This document shows positions 9,167-17,761 of a DNA stretch of 64,000 nt, piece after piece. Made by a program: the position numbers and the translations under genes. The DNA is taken from assembly GCA_948467735.1 (NCBI GenBank), contig CAOKFN010000025.1, positions 1-64,000 on the forward strand, written 5' to 3'. Numbering within the stretch: position 1 is the stretch's first letter; the number at the start of each line of letters is the position of its first letter. The notes below the pieces were generated by a model that saw only the letters and a list, made by a program, of their open reading frames with translations, was not told where the DNA came from and did not search any database. The DNA comes from an uncultured bacterium. GTDB lineage: Bacteria; Bacillota; Clostridia; Lachnospirales; Lachnospiraceae.

Positions 9167-9178
9167 GCAGCCCCGGTC

Positions 9179-11956
9179 TTATTCTTCTACAATTATCTTC
9201 ACGGTCGTCGTTTCAGGTATGATTCCATCATCCACCATAAAGACAATAGAATATTCACCGCGCTGTTCTCTGTGGGGAGTCCATGAAAATTCACCGCGCT
9301 CCGGCAGAAATACCGCGCCTTGGGGCAGGCTGGGACAGGACAGGGTAAGAGGTATTTTCATGCCTTTTACACTGTAATTTAGGCGGGCGGCTCGTTCATT
9401 GTATATCATGCCGCTGTCCGCCTGCGCCGATATATCGCTGGCGGGATTGCGGACCGTCAGGGTAAAGCGGCAGGTGTCGCCCGGCGCGATGCGGACGGGC
9501 GGGACGGGCCGGATAAAGGGACGGTGAACCGCAAGCGGCAGCGGATAGCCGTCGGTATCCGCCGCAAAATGATATCCTGTATCGGGACAGGGGACGGTGG
9601 GGTGGGGATAAAGGCTGTCCTGAGGAGTACCGGGGGCGGGGGCATTGATTTCGATTTCTTTGACCCATGAATTTCCCAAACTGTCCTGTTCTGCGTCGGA
9701 GGCCCGGCGGCAGTTATGGTGCAGCACCAAAGGCTTCAGGATTTCAAATCCGGTTACGGAAGTGGTAAAATAAGGCTGCTCCGGCACATTTTCCGCGTTG
9801 GTATGTCTCCTGTAACGGTCGGTAATCACCGCAATGGGAGCCGTCTCTTTTTCACAGTATGCTTCCAGTCCGTCCATGCAAATGTCCGCCGCGTCGTCAA
9901 ACACACATACGTGCCGTCCGTCGGGTACTTTGCAGGTAAACGTGATATTTCGCAGGGTCAGACCGTCCACATGCTTCGCAAAGAGCCCGTATGCGGGAAG
10001 AATGCCCCAGCAGCTTGGCTCAGGATAGACCTCCGGCAGTTCCGGCACATTGTAGGCGTCGTCCTTCCAGCATTCGCGCACCGCATCCCAGTCCGCCCGG
10101 GGCAGCAGACCTTCGTTTTTCAGAAAGAAGGTATTGACCAGCCATGGTAGATTCTGCACCTGAGCCTTGGCGTGAAATTGGGAATAGCTCCAGTTTGTGT
10201 TCAGCTGGCGCTGTTCCACGGCGTGCTCCATCGTCAGGCCGCCCCGATATTCCACGGAGATATTTTCCAAGACTACATTTTTGATATGGGAGTCCGTCAG
10301 TCCCATCAGCAGGATGGGATAGCGGGGGTCAGCGTTGGTTACGGTGACATTGCGGATGCATATGTTTTCTACGGACGCCATTTTCTCGCAGCCGATGCCG
10401 TTGGCGTACAGGGGCAGGTCTGTTTTTGAAAGCTCCCGGGTAAAGTCAGTCTTATATGCGCCATGGGAAATACCGGCGTGTTCCCTGACTGCCGTAAGGG
10501 CTTCAGCCTGCGAAGAACCTCCGGTTTGGGAAGGAGCCTCATCCGGCAAAGAAGTGTTTTTCATCCGCCAGCTTTTCAGGTAAAAATGCCCCTCCTGCTC
10601 TTCATAGTTAGCCGGATTGCACTGTACCGGATCCGCGCCGTCCACAATTTCAAAACAGGAATGTCCGTCCACGGTGACGGTTTTCGTCCTGTTGTAATGG
10701 GGAGCATACCGTTTGGCCGGATAACAGTGGTAAGGACTTTTATCCGGCAGAATCCAGTTCCTATTGTCCAATCGCACGTTATCTCCGGAGGCGGGATATT
10801 CCGCAGAAGCGCCCGTACCCGTCACGGGGAATCTGGCTCTGTCCCCGGCCCGCAGGAAAATGGGGGAGCTGGATACATTGTCCAGAGTGCAGTCCTCAAA
10901 AATCACGTCGGTCAGGGAGGAACAGTCCACCGCTTCCAGACAGAAGCCTCTGGAACGGTCGAATTTTACCCGGCGGACGGTCACAAGATGACAGCCGCAG
11001 GTGGATTCGGTGCCGAATTTTACCCTTCCCGTGGGGCCGCATCGATCCGTGGCGATGAGCTTGTCCCGGGTAAATTCTCCCGCATATACGCTTCCGGCGT
11101 CGTAGCCGCTCACAATGCAGTCTTCAATCAACACGTTTTGAAGCGGCAAAAAGGCCCCGGCCCCAAAGGAGGCCTTCAGGCATAAACCGTCGTCGGTCAG
11201 GGAGTTGCAGGTGGTGTGAACCACGGTGACGTCCTTACAGCAGTCGATATCGAAAGCGTCCCGGGTGGTATCCACCAGAAGCCCGTCCGCATACAAATTC
11301 TCACAGCCTTCCGCAATGATGGCAAAATGGCCGCCGATGGTGAAGGAGAAATCCTTCAGCACGATATTTCTGCATCGAACCAAGGCGATTCCCTTATTCC
11401 CAAACCATTCTCCCTTATGGCCGTTTTCCTCCCTTGACTCGGGTTCCGAAGGGTCCCCTCCCTGCAGCACATATTCCAAAAGTCCGTCTTCTTTTGAAAA
11501 ACGTCCGCCGGTAAACAGCCCTTTTCCGTAAATCATAATGTTCTCCAAATCGGCGCCGTAGACAAGGCTGTTGGCGAAGTAAGAATGGCCGTGGTCTTGG
11601 ATTCCGGCGTAAAGATTTACTTCCGGTTCGTCGTAACTGCCTCCTTCGCCGGACTGTTTTTCATAAAAACGAGCGATATCGGTTTTGGCCGCCGCCACCA
11701 CCGCGCCTTCTTCCAGACAGAGGTTTACGTTGCTCTCCAGACGAATGGTGTAAGTATAATAGGTGCCCTTTGGAAAGAGCACGGTGCCGCCCTCCGAGGC
11801 CGCGGCGCGGATGGCGGCGTTGACCGCCTTGGTATTGTCCGCGGGCGTGGAAGCTTCGGACGCGCCGAAGTCAAGGATGGAAAAAATTCTGTCTTTTGTC
11901 AAGGCTTCCGGGCGGATGGACGCGCCCGACGCCTCCGGAATGTGATATGCTGTCAT
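9179..11956 (-). CDS. GH28-like right-handed beta-helix protein (polygalacturonase superfamily)
   Basis: A 925-residue protein. Residues about 25-110 begin a pectate-lyase/GH28 beta helix (FGASEASTPADNTKAVNAAI, then GGTVLFPKGTYYT). Residues about 230-270 contain TTRDAFDIDCCKDV and LTDDGLCLKA, matching the GH28 pattern of aspartates (NTD/DD). Long inserts follow; a C-terminal region (residues about 840-925) with FSWTPHREQRGEYSI and VDDG resembles the putative-Ig/cadherin-like fold of extracellular glycosidases. There is no signal peptide, which is odd for a family that is usually secreted; intracellular cleavage of imported pectic or rhamnogalacturonan oligosaccharides is one explanation. Transcribed alone and convergent with the chemoreceptor. 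Confidence 0.8.
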   Translation of the reverse strand: MTAYHIPEASGASIRPEALTKDRIFSILDFGASEASTPADNTKAVNAAIRAAASEGGTVLFPKGTYYTYTIRLESNVNLCLEEGAVVAAAKTDIARFYEKQSGEGGSYDEPEVNLYAGIQDHGHSYFANSLVYGADLENIMIYGKGLFTGGRFSKEDGLLEYVLQGGDPSEPESREENGHKGEWFGNKGIALVRCRNIVLKDFSFTIGGHFAIIAEGCENLYADGLLVDTTRDAFDIDCCKDVTVVHTTCNSLTDDGLCLKASFGAGAFLPLQNVLIEDCIVSGYDAGSVYAGEFTRDKLIATDRCGPTGRVKFGTESTCGCHLVTVRRVKFDRSRGFCLEAVDCSSLTDVIFEDCTLDNVSSSPIFLRAGDRARFPVTGTGASAEYPASGDNVRLDNRNWILPDKSPYHCYPAKRYAPHYNRTKTVTVDGHSCFEIVDGADPVQCNPANYEEQEGHFYLKSWRMKNTSLPDEAPSQTGGSSQAEALTAVREHAGISHGAYKTDFTRELSKTDLPLYANGIGCEKMASVENICIRNVTVTNADPRYPILLMGLTDSHIKNVVLENISVEYRGGLTMEHAVEQRQLNTNWSYSQFHAKAQVQNLPWLVNTFFLKNEGLLPRADWDAVRECWKDDAYNVPELPEVYPEPSCWGILPAYGLFAKHVDGLTLRNITFTCKVPDGRHVCVFDDAADICMDGLEAYCEKETAPIAVITDRYRRHTNAENVPEQPYFTTSVTGFEILKPLVLHHNCRRASDAEQDSLGNSWVKEIEINAPAPGTPQDSLYPHPTVPCPDTGYHFAADTDGYPLPLAVHRPFIRPVPPVRIAPGDTCRFTLTVRNPASDISAQADSGMIYNERAARLNYSVKGMKIPLTLSCPSLPQGAVFLPERGEFSWTPHREQRGEYSIVFMVDDGIIPETTTVKIIVEE

Positions 11957-12009
11957 GAGAAAATCCTTTCTAAAAATGCTGCGCCGCTTATGGGGCTTTT
12001 AAAATATAA

Positions 12010-13707
12010 TTAAAATTCCGTCACAGGTTCTGCGGATAAATATTTCTGGACAAATTCTTCCATGGGGCAGGGTCTGCTGTAATAAAAGCCTTGGATATAG
12101 TCGGGATTCAGCTCGTTGATCCGTTCCAGCTCGTCATGGGTCTCAATGCCTTCCACCACCAGATTCAGGCCGATTCGGTGAACCATTTTGATGATATGTA
12201 TCAGCAGCTCATGCTCATAGTCGTTGCGCAGGGCTTTTACGGTAAAGCTGCGGTCGATTTTAATGATATTGGGCCGCAGGTTTCCAATATTAATCAGGTT
12301 GGAATAGCCTGTGCCGAAATCGTCCAGCGCAATGCTGACGCCAAGTTTTTTCAGCTTTTTCCATACGTTCTGCACGGCGGGGGTATTTTCCAGATGCCCG
12401 CTTTCCGTCAGTTCCACAATGAGGCTGGCGGGCGGCATGCTCGCTGCCTCCAAGGCCTCCGCAATATCTTCGTACAGGGGGCTTTTCAACAGCTGGATAT
12501 AGGAAAGGTTTACGGAAATTACAAAATCAGGATACTTCTCGCGGCACTTTTTGCACATAATCAGAGCGTTTTTGATAATCCATTTTCCTACGGGGATAAT
12601 TAGACCGCTTTCTTCCAAAATGGATACCAGCTCCAAAGGCGGGACATATTCCCCGGTCTGGGTGCGGAAACGCAGAAGAGTCTCGGCGGCGAACAGTTCT
12701 CCGTCCGTGGACACCACGATGGGCTGGAAATATAGTTCAAAGCCGTTGAAGTCTTCTTCCAGAGATTTCCTCAGACTGCTGCGGATATAACGTATCCGTA
12801 GAAAAGTTTTGTAATCTTCCGGTTTGTAAAAATAAAGCTGGTTTTTGCCGCGGTTTTTTGCTTCCGTCAGCGCGAATTCCGAAAATTTCATGGTCTGGCT
12901 GTAATTCTGCGCTTCTTCCGGGGTGAGGTCTCTCAGGGAAAGGAGGCCGGCGGAGATAGTATAGATCGCTTTATATTGTTCTGCGGAAATGATATTGTCC
13001 ACGGCGGAGCGGATATTGTGGTAAAGCCGGTTCATTTCTTCGTAGCCGGCGCCCGAGAGATCCAGCACCATGAATTCGTCGGAGACAATGCGATAGGCAG
13101 ACTGCAGGGGGCCGAGGCATTTCTTGATACAGTCCGCAACCGCCCGCAGTACGAAATTGCCGTATTCGGAACCATGTCTCTCGTTGATGACTTTAAAATC
13201 ATCGATGCCGATTCTAAGGAACATGGCGTCATACAGAGAGGAACCCAGAAGCTTCAAATGTTCTTCCAAGGAGGATTCGCCTCTCAGGCCGCTGACATTG
13301 TCCGCCTTCTGGCGTTTCCCGATTTCGTTGATACAGCCAATCATCAATCTGGCGGTGCCGTCCGAGGATTTCAGGATGCGGCCTTTGACATTGATCCATA
13401 CGGGAGAGCCGTCGCGGCCGAGCCAGCGGTATTCCAGATTGCGCTCGTCTTTCTGACCGGAATTTACCTCCGCCATATCCTCGATCAGCAGGGGAATATC
13501 GTCCGAATAAGTAAAGGTGCTGATAGTTCTGGGCACATCGTGAAATATGTTGGCGGGCATTTTGAAGCGATCCAGCGCCCGTCTGCTGATATAGTATGTA
13601 TCGCCGGGTATATCGTAAACATAAAGATAATCATTCATGCACAATGAAAATTCTTCTGCAATTTCACAGAAATCTTCAAAGGTCTTTTTCCTGTTTTCCC
13701 TCTCCAT
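12010..13707 (-). CDS. PAS-GGDEF-EAL protein, probable c-di-GMP phosphodiesterase
   Basis: A 565-residue soluble protein: PAS/PAC sensor (about 20-135), GGDEF (about 150-305) and EAL (about 315-555). The GGDEF signature is RIVSDEF, lacking both catalytic glycines, so cyclase activity is unlikely, though GTP binding could still regulate. The EAL domain keeps what hydrolysis needs: ETLLRF (E of EAL), VNLS, VELTES, ALDDFGTGYS, IIKIDRSF, VVEGIET and IQGFYYSRP. It should therefore hydrolyse c-di-GMP and lower its level in response to a PAS-sensed cue. AAGGAAG lies 8 nt before the ATG. Single gene reading from the promoter at 13768-13795. Confidence 0.9.
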   Translation of the reverse strand: MERENRKKTFEDFCEIAEEFSLCMNDYLYVYDIPGDTYYISRRALDRFKMPANIFHDVPRTISTFTYSDDIPLLIEDMAEVNSGQKDERNLEYRWLGRDGSPVWINVKGRILKSSDGTARLMIGCINEIGKRQKADNVSGLRGESSLEEHLKLLGSSLYDAMFLRIGIDDFKVINERHGSEYGNFVLRAVADCIKKCLGPLQSAYRIVSDEFMVLDLSGAGYEEMNRLYHNIRSAVDNIISAEQYKAIYTISAGLLSLRDLTPEEAQNYSQTMKFSEFALTEAKNRGKNQLYFYKPEDYKTFLRIRYIRSSLRKSLEEDFNGFELYFQPIVVSTDGELFAAETLLRFRTQTGEYVPPLELVSILEESGLIIPVGKWIIKNALIMCKKCREKYPDFVISVNLSYIQLLKSPLYEDIAEALEAASMPPASLIVELTESGHLENTPAVQNVWKKLKKLGVSIALDDFGTGYSNLINIGNLRPNIIKIDRSFTVKALRNDYEHELLIHIIKMVHRIGLNLVVEGIETHDELERINELNPDYIQGFYYSRPCPMEEFVQKYLSAEPVTEF

Positions 13708-13767
13708 AAGTATGCTTCCTTTCCGATAGTAACATAGTGATGATGACAGAGCAGTAGTTCTATGTCA

Positions 13768-13795
13768 ATTATACTCTAAAATGGAAAAAATACAA
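13768..13795 (-). promoter_or_regulatory. Promoter of the PAS-GGDEF-EAL gene
   Basis: On the minus strand TTGTAT (13795-13790), 16-nt spacer, TATAAT (13773-13768), about 60 nt upstream of the start codon. Confidence 0.6.
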
Positions 13796-13875
13796 TTGAG
13801 AAATGAAATATGTTTGCTGGAAATCAGGGAAGTTATATTGGCAGGCAAAAGAATTCAAACAGTGCAAAAATCTGC

Positions 13876-13904
13876 TTGACATTTTGCCCAATAAGGGGTA
13901 TTAT
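13876..13904 (+). promoter_or_regulatory. Main promoter of the fatty-acid synthesis cluster
   Basis: TTGACA at 13876-13881, 17-nt spacer, TATTAT at 13899-13904. Transcription would start near 13911, exactly where the FabT-like box begins. A second weaker possibility, TTGACC (13931) with TAGTAT (13953), overlaps the second box. Confidence 0.75.
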
Positions 13905-13911
13905 CCAAAAT

Positions 13912-13944
13912 AGTTTGAGAGTCAAATAAATTGACCTTCAAACT
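13912..13944. promoter_or_regulatory. Tandem FabT-like operators at the acpP promoter
   Basis: AGTTTGAGAGTCAAAT (13912-13927) is a perfect TTTGA-n3-TCAAA dyad, and TTGACCTTCAAA (13931-13942) is a close second dyad. This matches the form of the FabT operator known from streptococci (TTTGA, 3 nt, TCAAA), and a MarR-family gene closes the same cluster. The boxes straddle the predicted start of transcription, which suits repression when acyl-ACP is plentiful. Binding is inferred, not shown. Confidence 0.65.
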
Positions 13945-14112
13945 ATATGATGTAGTATGGAAAGCTGCAAGAAAGGACCCGGGCAGCAGCTCGGCCGAAG
14001 CCGGCCGTTTTGAAGTAAAAGATAAGCGATGTAAAAAGCGGCGGGCAGGCGCAGAAGAGCGGAAGCAAATTCAATCAAGAATGAAATCTAAAAAAGAAAA
14101 GGAGAAGAAACT

Positions 14113-14346
14113 ATGTTAGAAAAGTTAAAAGCAATTATCGAGGAAAAGCTGAATGCGGAAGGCGTTGAGATTACGGAGGCCACGGATTTTAAGGAAGATC
14201 TGAACGCGGATTCCCTCGATCTGTTTGAGCTGGTAATGGCATTGGAGGAGGAATTCGGCACGGAAATTTCTTCCGAGGATTTGGAGAAGCTGGCCACGGT
14301 GGGAGATGTGATGGAGTATCTGGCAGGCAAGGGGATTGAGGAGTAA
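14113..14346 (+). CDS. acpP: Acyl carrier protein
   Basis: 77-residue acidic carrier protein that holds growing acyl chains on a phosphopantetheine arm. The attachment serine lies in the DSL motif (NADSLDLFEL). Length and composition are standard. AGGAGAAGAAACT precedes the ATG. First gene of the fab cluster, directly behind the operator-bearing promoter, so it would be the most strongly controlled member. Confidence 0.97.
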   Translation: MLEKLKAIIEEKLNAEGVEITEATDFKEDLNADSLDLFELVMALEEEFGTEISSEDLEKLATVGDVMEYLAGKGIEE

Positions 14347-14434
14347 GCTTGAAAGCAATTCTAAAATTCAAGTCAAATACCCCGCGGGAATAAGGAACGC
14401 AGATTAAGGCACAAATTTTGGCTGGGGTCTGAGT

Positions 14435-14452
14435 TTGGAAGTGAACTTCCAA
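14435..14452. repeat. 18-nt palindrome in the acpP-fabK spacer
   Basis: TTGGAAGTGAACTTCCAA, a near-perfect dyad, about 100 nt before fabK. The same 18-nt element recurs before fabD and fabG. A degenerate relative with the same TAAGCTTGAAAG lead-in follows the acpP stop at 14345. Confidence 0.6.
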
Positions 14453-14554
14453 TGCCGGATCTGACGGTCTGTCATCAGAGGGCAGATATTGAAATTAGTG
14501 CCCAAAGAGGGGGGTTTACACACCCTCTTGAGAGGCGGGCATGGAGGTGTAAAT

Positions 14555-15484
14555 ATGAAAACAAGAATAACGGAGCTTTTAGGGATAGAGTATCCTGTGA
14601 TTCAGGGCGGCATGGCATGGGTAGCGGATTATCATCTGGCCGCGGCCGTCTCCGACGCGGGGGGATTGGGGCTGATAGGCGCAGGCGGCGCCCCTGCGGA
14701 ATTTGTGCGGGAACAGATACACAGAGGGAGAGAGACGACGGATAAGGCGTTCGGCGTCAACATTATGCTGATGAATCCGGAAGCGGACGCCATTGCCAAG
14801 GTGGTGGTGGAAGAAGGCGTAAAGGTAGTGACTACCGGCGCCGGAAACCCGGGCCGGTACATGGCGATGTGGAAGGAAGCGGGGGTGAAGGTCATTCCCG
14901 TGGTGGCCAGCACGGCCATGGCTAAAATGATGGAGCGGGCGGGAGCGGACGCGGTAGTGGCAGAAGGAATGGAATCCGGCGGCCATATCGGCCAGCTGAC
15001 CACCATGGCGCTGGTGCCTCAGGTGGTGGACGCGGTGACGATTCCGGTGATTGCTGCCGGGGGAATCGCGGACGGCAGGGGGCTTGCCGCCGCCCGTATG
15101 CTTGGCGCCGAGGCGGTGCAGATAGGCACGCGCTTTGTGACTGCCAAGGAGTCCATCGCCCATGAAAATTATAAGCAGAAAATCATCGGGGCCAAGGATA
15201 TCGATTCCGAAGTCACTGGCATGAGCCATGGACATCCGGTGCGTCAGCTGAGAAATCAGATGACAAGGGAGTATCTGAAGCTGGAAAAGGCGGGCGCTTC
15301 CTTTGAGGAGCTGGAAAAGCTGACGCTGGGGGCTTTGAGGAAAGCCGTGGTGGAAGGCGATACGGTAAACGGCACCCTGATGGCGGGACAGATTGCGGGC
15401 CTGATTCGCAAAGAACAGACCTGCGGCGAAATCATCCGTGAAATCATGGAACAGTGCGAAGAAATATTGAGAGCGATAAAATAA
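14555..15484 (+). CDS. fabK: Enoyl-ACP reductase II (FMN-dependent)
   Basis: 309-residue TIM-barrel flavoprotein of the nitronate monooxygenase/FabK family, catalysing the last reduction of each elongation cycle with NAD(P)H and FMN. Visible marks are IQGGMAWVADYHLAAAVS and GLGLIGAGG near the N-terminus, GMESGGHIG, and IPVIAAGGIADGRG near the phosphate-binding site. Operon context between acpP and fabD separates FabK from other nitronate monooxygenases. ATG 14555 follows GGAGGTGT; the in-frame upstream extension to 14489 is rejected. No fabI is in the window, so this is the enoyl reductase of the cluster. Confidence 0.95.
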   Translation: MKTRITELLGIEYPVIQGGMAWVADYHLAAAVSDAGGLGLIGAGGAPAEFVREQIHRGRETTDKAFGVNIMLMNPEADAIAKVVVEEGVKVVTTGAGNPGRYMAMWKEAGVKVIPVVASTAMAKMMERAGADAVVAEGMESGGHIGQLTTMALVPQVVDAVTIPVIAAGGIADGRGLAAARMLGAEAVQIGTRFVTAKESIAHENYKQKIIGAKDIDSEVTGMSHGHPVRQLRNQMTREYLKLEKAGASFEELEKLTLGALRKAVVEGDTVNGTLMAGQIAGLIRKEQTCGEIIREIMEQCEEILRAIK

Positions 15485-15528
15485 ACGACAGTTCCCGGCT
15501 TTTATTCCCGCGGGCAAAGAGGATAAGC

Positions 15529-15546
15529 TTGGAAGGCAACTTTCAA
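15529..15546. repeat. 18-nt palindrome in the fabK-fabD spacer
   Basis: TTGGAAGGCAACTTTCAA, same length and form as the elements at 14435 and 16549, about 45 nt before fabD. Confidence 0.55.
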
Positions 15547-15590
15547 ATTTTGAATTGATGCCCGGCAGAGGCGGGCAGGAGGGTAAAAAT

Positions 15591-16520
15591 ATGGGAAAAA
15601 CAGCATTTCTTTTTCCGGGGCAGGGGTCCCAGTACTGCGGCATGGGAAAGGATTTTTTTGACGCCTATGACGCGGCAAAAAAAGTCTATGTGCAGGCGGG
15701 GGAGGCCGCGGGCATGGATGTGGCAAAGCTATGCTTTACGGAAAACGATGATTTGAATATTACGGAATATACGCAGATTGCCATGCTGACTACAGAGATC
15801 GCAATTCTGAAGGTGCTGGAAGAAAAGGGAGTAAAGGCGGACTGCGCCGCGGGCTTAAGCCTTGGGGAATACGGCGCGCTGGCGGCGGCAAAAGTAATGG
15901 AGCTGCCGGAGCTGTTCTGGCTGATTCACTGCCGGGGCGTTTATATGCAGGAAGCATATCCCACAGGCGGGGCCATGGCGGCAGTGCTTGGGCTGGATGC
16001 GAAAACCATCGGGGAAATCTGTGAGAAAACCGATGGGATTGTGTCCATCGCAAACGATAACTGCCCGGGGCAGATTGTGATTACCGGGGAGGAGGGAGCG
16101 GTGCAGGCCGCATGCGCAAAGCTTCAGGAGGCAGGAGCAAAGCGCTGTGTTCCCTTGAAGGTCAGCGGCCCTTTTCATTCCGTGCTGCTGGCAGGCGCAG
16201 GAGAGAAATTGGCGGCGCAGCTGGAAGGAATGGCGGTGAAAAAGCCCCAAATCCCTTACATCTGTAATGCGGAGGCGGACTATGTGACGGAGAGCGCCCC
16301 CATAAAGGAGCTTTTGGCAAGGCAGGTGTCGAGTACGGTGCGGTGGCGCGAAAGCATGGAGCGGATGCTGGCCGACGGCGTTGACACATTTCTTGAAATC
16401 GGGCCGGGAAAGACCTTGGCGGGATTCTTAAAGAAAATGAGCCGGGATGTGAAGGTATTCAGCATCGGCACGGTGGAGGACATGGAGAAATTTTTCGCGC
16501 AGACGGGGGCCCATGCGTGA
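15591..16520 (+). CDS. fabD: Malonyl-CoA:ACP transacylase
   Basis: 309 residues, normal for FabD. Transfers malonyl from CoA to ACP. It starts with TAFLFPGQGSQYCGMGKDF, has the nucleophile serine in AGLSLGEYGAL (GxSxG, near residue 89), a catalytic histidine in GPFHSVLL near residue 200, and ends with FLEIGPGKTLAGF. ATG 15591 follows AGGAGGG; an upstream in-frame start at 15555 would swallow that site. Co-oriented with fabK and fabG. Confidence 0.96.
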   Translation: MGKTAFLFPGQGSQYCGMGKDFFDAYDAAKKVYVQAGEAAGMDVAKLCFTENDDLNITEYTQIAMLTTEIAILKVLEEKGVKADCAAGLSLGEYGALAAAKVMELPELFWLIHCRGVYMQEAYPTGGAMAAVLGLDAKTIGEICEKTDGIVSIANDNCPGQIVITGEEGAVQAACAKLQEAGAKRCVPLKVSGPFHSVLLAGAGEKLAAQLEGMAVKKPQIPYICNAEADYVTESAPIKELLARQVSSTVRWRESMERMLADGVDTFLEIGPGKTLAGFLKKMSRDVKVFSIGTVEDMEKFFAQTGAHA

Positions 16521-16548
16521 CGGCATTGTCGGGCAGAGGGAATCAATA

Positions 16549-16566
16549 TTGGAAGTAAATTTCCAA
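16549..16566. repeat. 18-nt palindrome in the fabD-fabG spacer
   Basis: TTGGAAGTAAATTTCCAA, the most perfect of the three spacer palindromes, about 48 nt before fabG. Confidence 0.6.
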
Positions 16567-16613
16567 ACGGTGCAGTACCGCGGGCGAAGGCGGCGGTATG
16601 CGGGAGGACAGGA

Positions 16614-17384
16614 ATGAACGAAAACAAAGATTTGCAGGCGGAACGATATCTTGCGGGAAAGGTGGCGCTTGTCACGGGCGGGGGCCGGGGAATCGGCCGT
16701 GCCATTGCCTGTGAGCTGGCCAGACAGGGGGCCGTGGTGATTGTAAATTATAACGGTTCCAGAGAACGCGCGCTGGAAACCGTGGCGGAAATCGAGGGAT
16801 TCGGCGGACAGGCGGAGGCGGCGGGCTGTGACGTGTCGGATTTCGGCGCCTGCGGCAGTATGATAGAAGAGCTGATAAAAAAGTATGCCCATGTGGATAT
16901 TTTGGTAAACAATGCGGGCGTTACAAAGGATAATCTGCTCATGCGCATGAGCGAGGAGGATTATGACAAGGTGCTGGATACGAACCTGAAAGGCGCGTTC
17001 AATACCATGCGTCATTTATCCAGATATTTTCTGAAACAGCGCGGCGGAAAAGTCATCAATATTTCCTCCGTATCCGGAGTGCTGGGAAACGCAGGACAGG
17101 CAAATTATTCCGCATCCAAGGCGGGGCTGATAGGCCTGACCAAAAGCGCCGCAAGGGAGCTGGCCGGCCGGGGCATCTGCGTCAATGCGGTGGCGCCCGG
17201 CTTTATCGATACGGAAATGACGCAGGCGCTGCCGGAGAAGACAAGGGAGGCCGCCGTCGCCTCCATTCCCATGGGAAGAATGGGCAGCGTGGAGGATGTG
17301 GCCCGGCTCACGGCCTTCTTGGCAGGAAGCGGGGCCGACTATATCACAGGACAGGTCATCTGCGTGGACGGCGGGATGACCTAA
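16614..17384 (+). CDS. fabG: 3-oxoacyl-ACP reductase
   Basis: 256-residue short-chain dehydrogenase that reduces 3-oxoacyl-ACP with NADPH. It shows VTGGGRGIGRA (cofactor loop), NNAGVTKD, the serine in INISSVSG, and YSASKAG (catalytic Tyr and Lys). The N-terminus is about 10 residues longer than typical, but ATG 16614 has the only good site (GGGAGGAC). Placement between fabD and fabF supports FabG rather than a generic SDR. Confidence 0.95.
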   Translation: MNENKDLQAERYLAGKVALVTGGGRGIGRAIACELARQGAVVIVNYNGSRERALETVAEIEGFGGQAEAAGCDVSDFGACGSMIEELIKKYAHVDILVNNAGVTKDNLLMRMSEEDYDKVLDTNLKGAFNTMRHLSRYFLKQRGGKVINISSVSGVLGNAGQANYSASKAGLIGLTKSAARELAGRGICVNAVAPGFIDTEMTQALPEKTREAAVASIPMGRMGSVEDVARLTAFLAGSGADYITGQVICVDGGMT

Positions 17385-17385
17385 A

Positions 17386-17727
17386 AACAGTTCCGGAACG
17401 GAAACGCCCGGAAGAAATTTTCAGCTGCGAACTAAGCAGATGAAAAATTCTTCCCTGTAGGGGCGTTGAAGAGAAGGAACGGGACTGGAATAAGAAATAA
17501 AAAAACAGTTCCGGAACGGAAACGCCCGGAAGAAATTTTCAGCTGCGAACTAGGCAGATGAAAACTTGTTCCCTGTAGGGGCGTTGAAGAGAAGGAACGG
17601 AACTGGAATAAGAAATAAAAAACAGTTCCGGAACGGAAACGCCCGGAAGAAGTTTTCAGCTGCGAACTAAGCAGATGAAAACTTGTTCCCTGTAGGGGCG
17701 TTGAAGAGAAGGAACGGGACTGGAATA
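17386..17727 (+). repeat. Three tandem copies of the 117-bp hairpin repeat
   Basis: Near-identical units begin at 17386, 17504 and 17621 (period 118 and 117). Each is a long imperfect palindrome: the left arm runs CAGTTCC, ACGCCC, GAAGTTTTCAGCTGC; a short loop follows; the right arm returns as GCAGATGAAAAC, GGGGCGT, GGAACGGGACTGG. Units differ by only a few bases. The array fills the fabG-fabF spacer, and its right edge runs into a partial repeat end (GGAACGGAACTAGCATAGGAG) that supplies the fabF ribosome-binding site. Confidence 0.85.
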
Positions 17728-17761
17728 GAAGGAACGGAACTAGCATAGGAGAAATTTGAAG

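Larger units (their letters stand above)
13708..14112. other. Divergent regulatory region between the EAL gene and acpP
   Basis: Contains the minus-strand EAL promoter, the plus-strand fab promoter and FabT-like operators, listed separately, and then a 150-nt acpP leader without a convincing gene. A TTG-initiated 62-codon frame at 13931-14119 has no ribosome-binding site and is not called. Confidence 0.6.

Noticed and set aside
13931..14119. 62-codon frame in the acpP leader
   Set aside because: TTG start lies inside the operator, with no ribosome-binding site, and it overlaps acpP; more likely untranslated leader.
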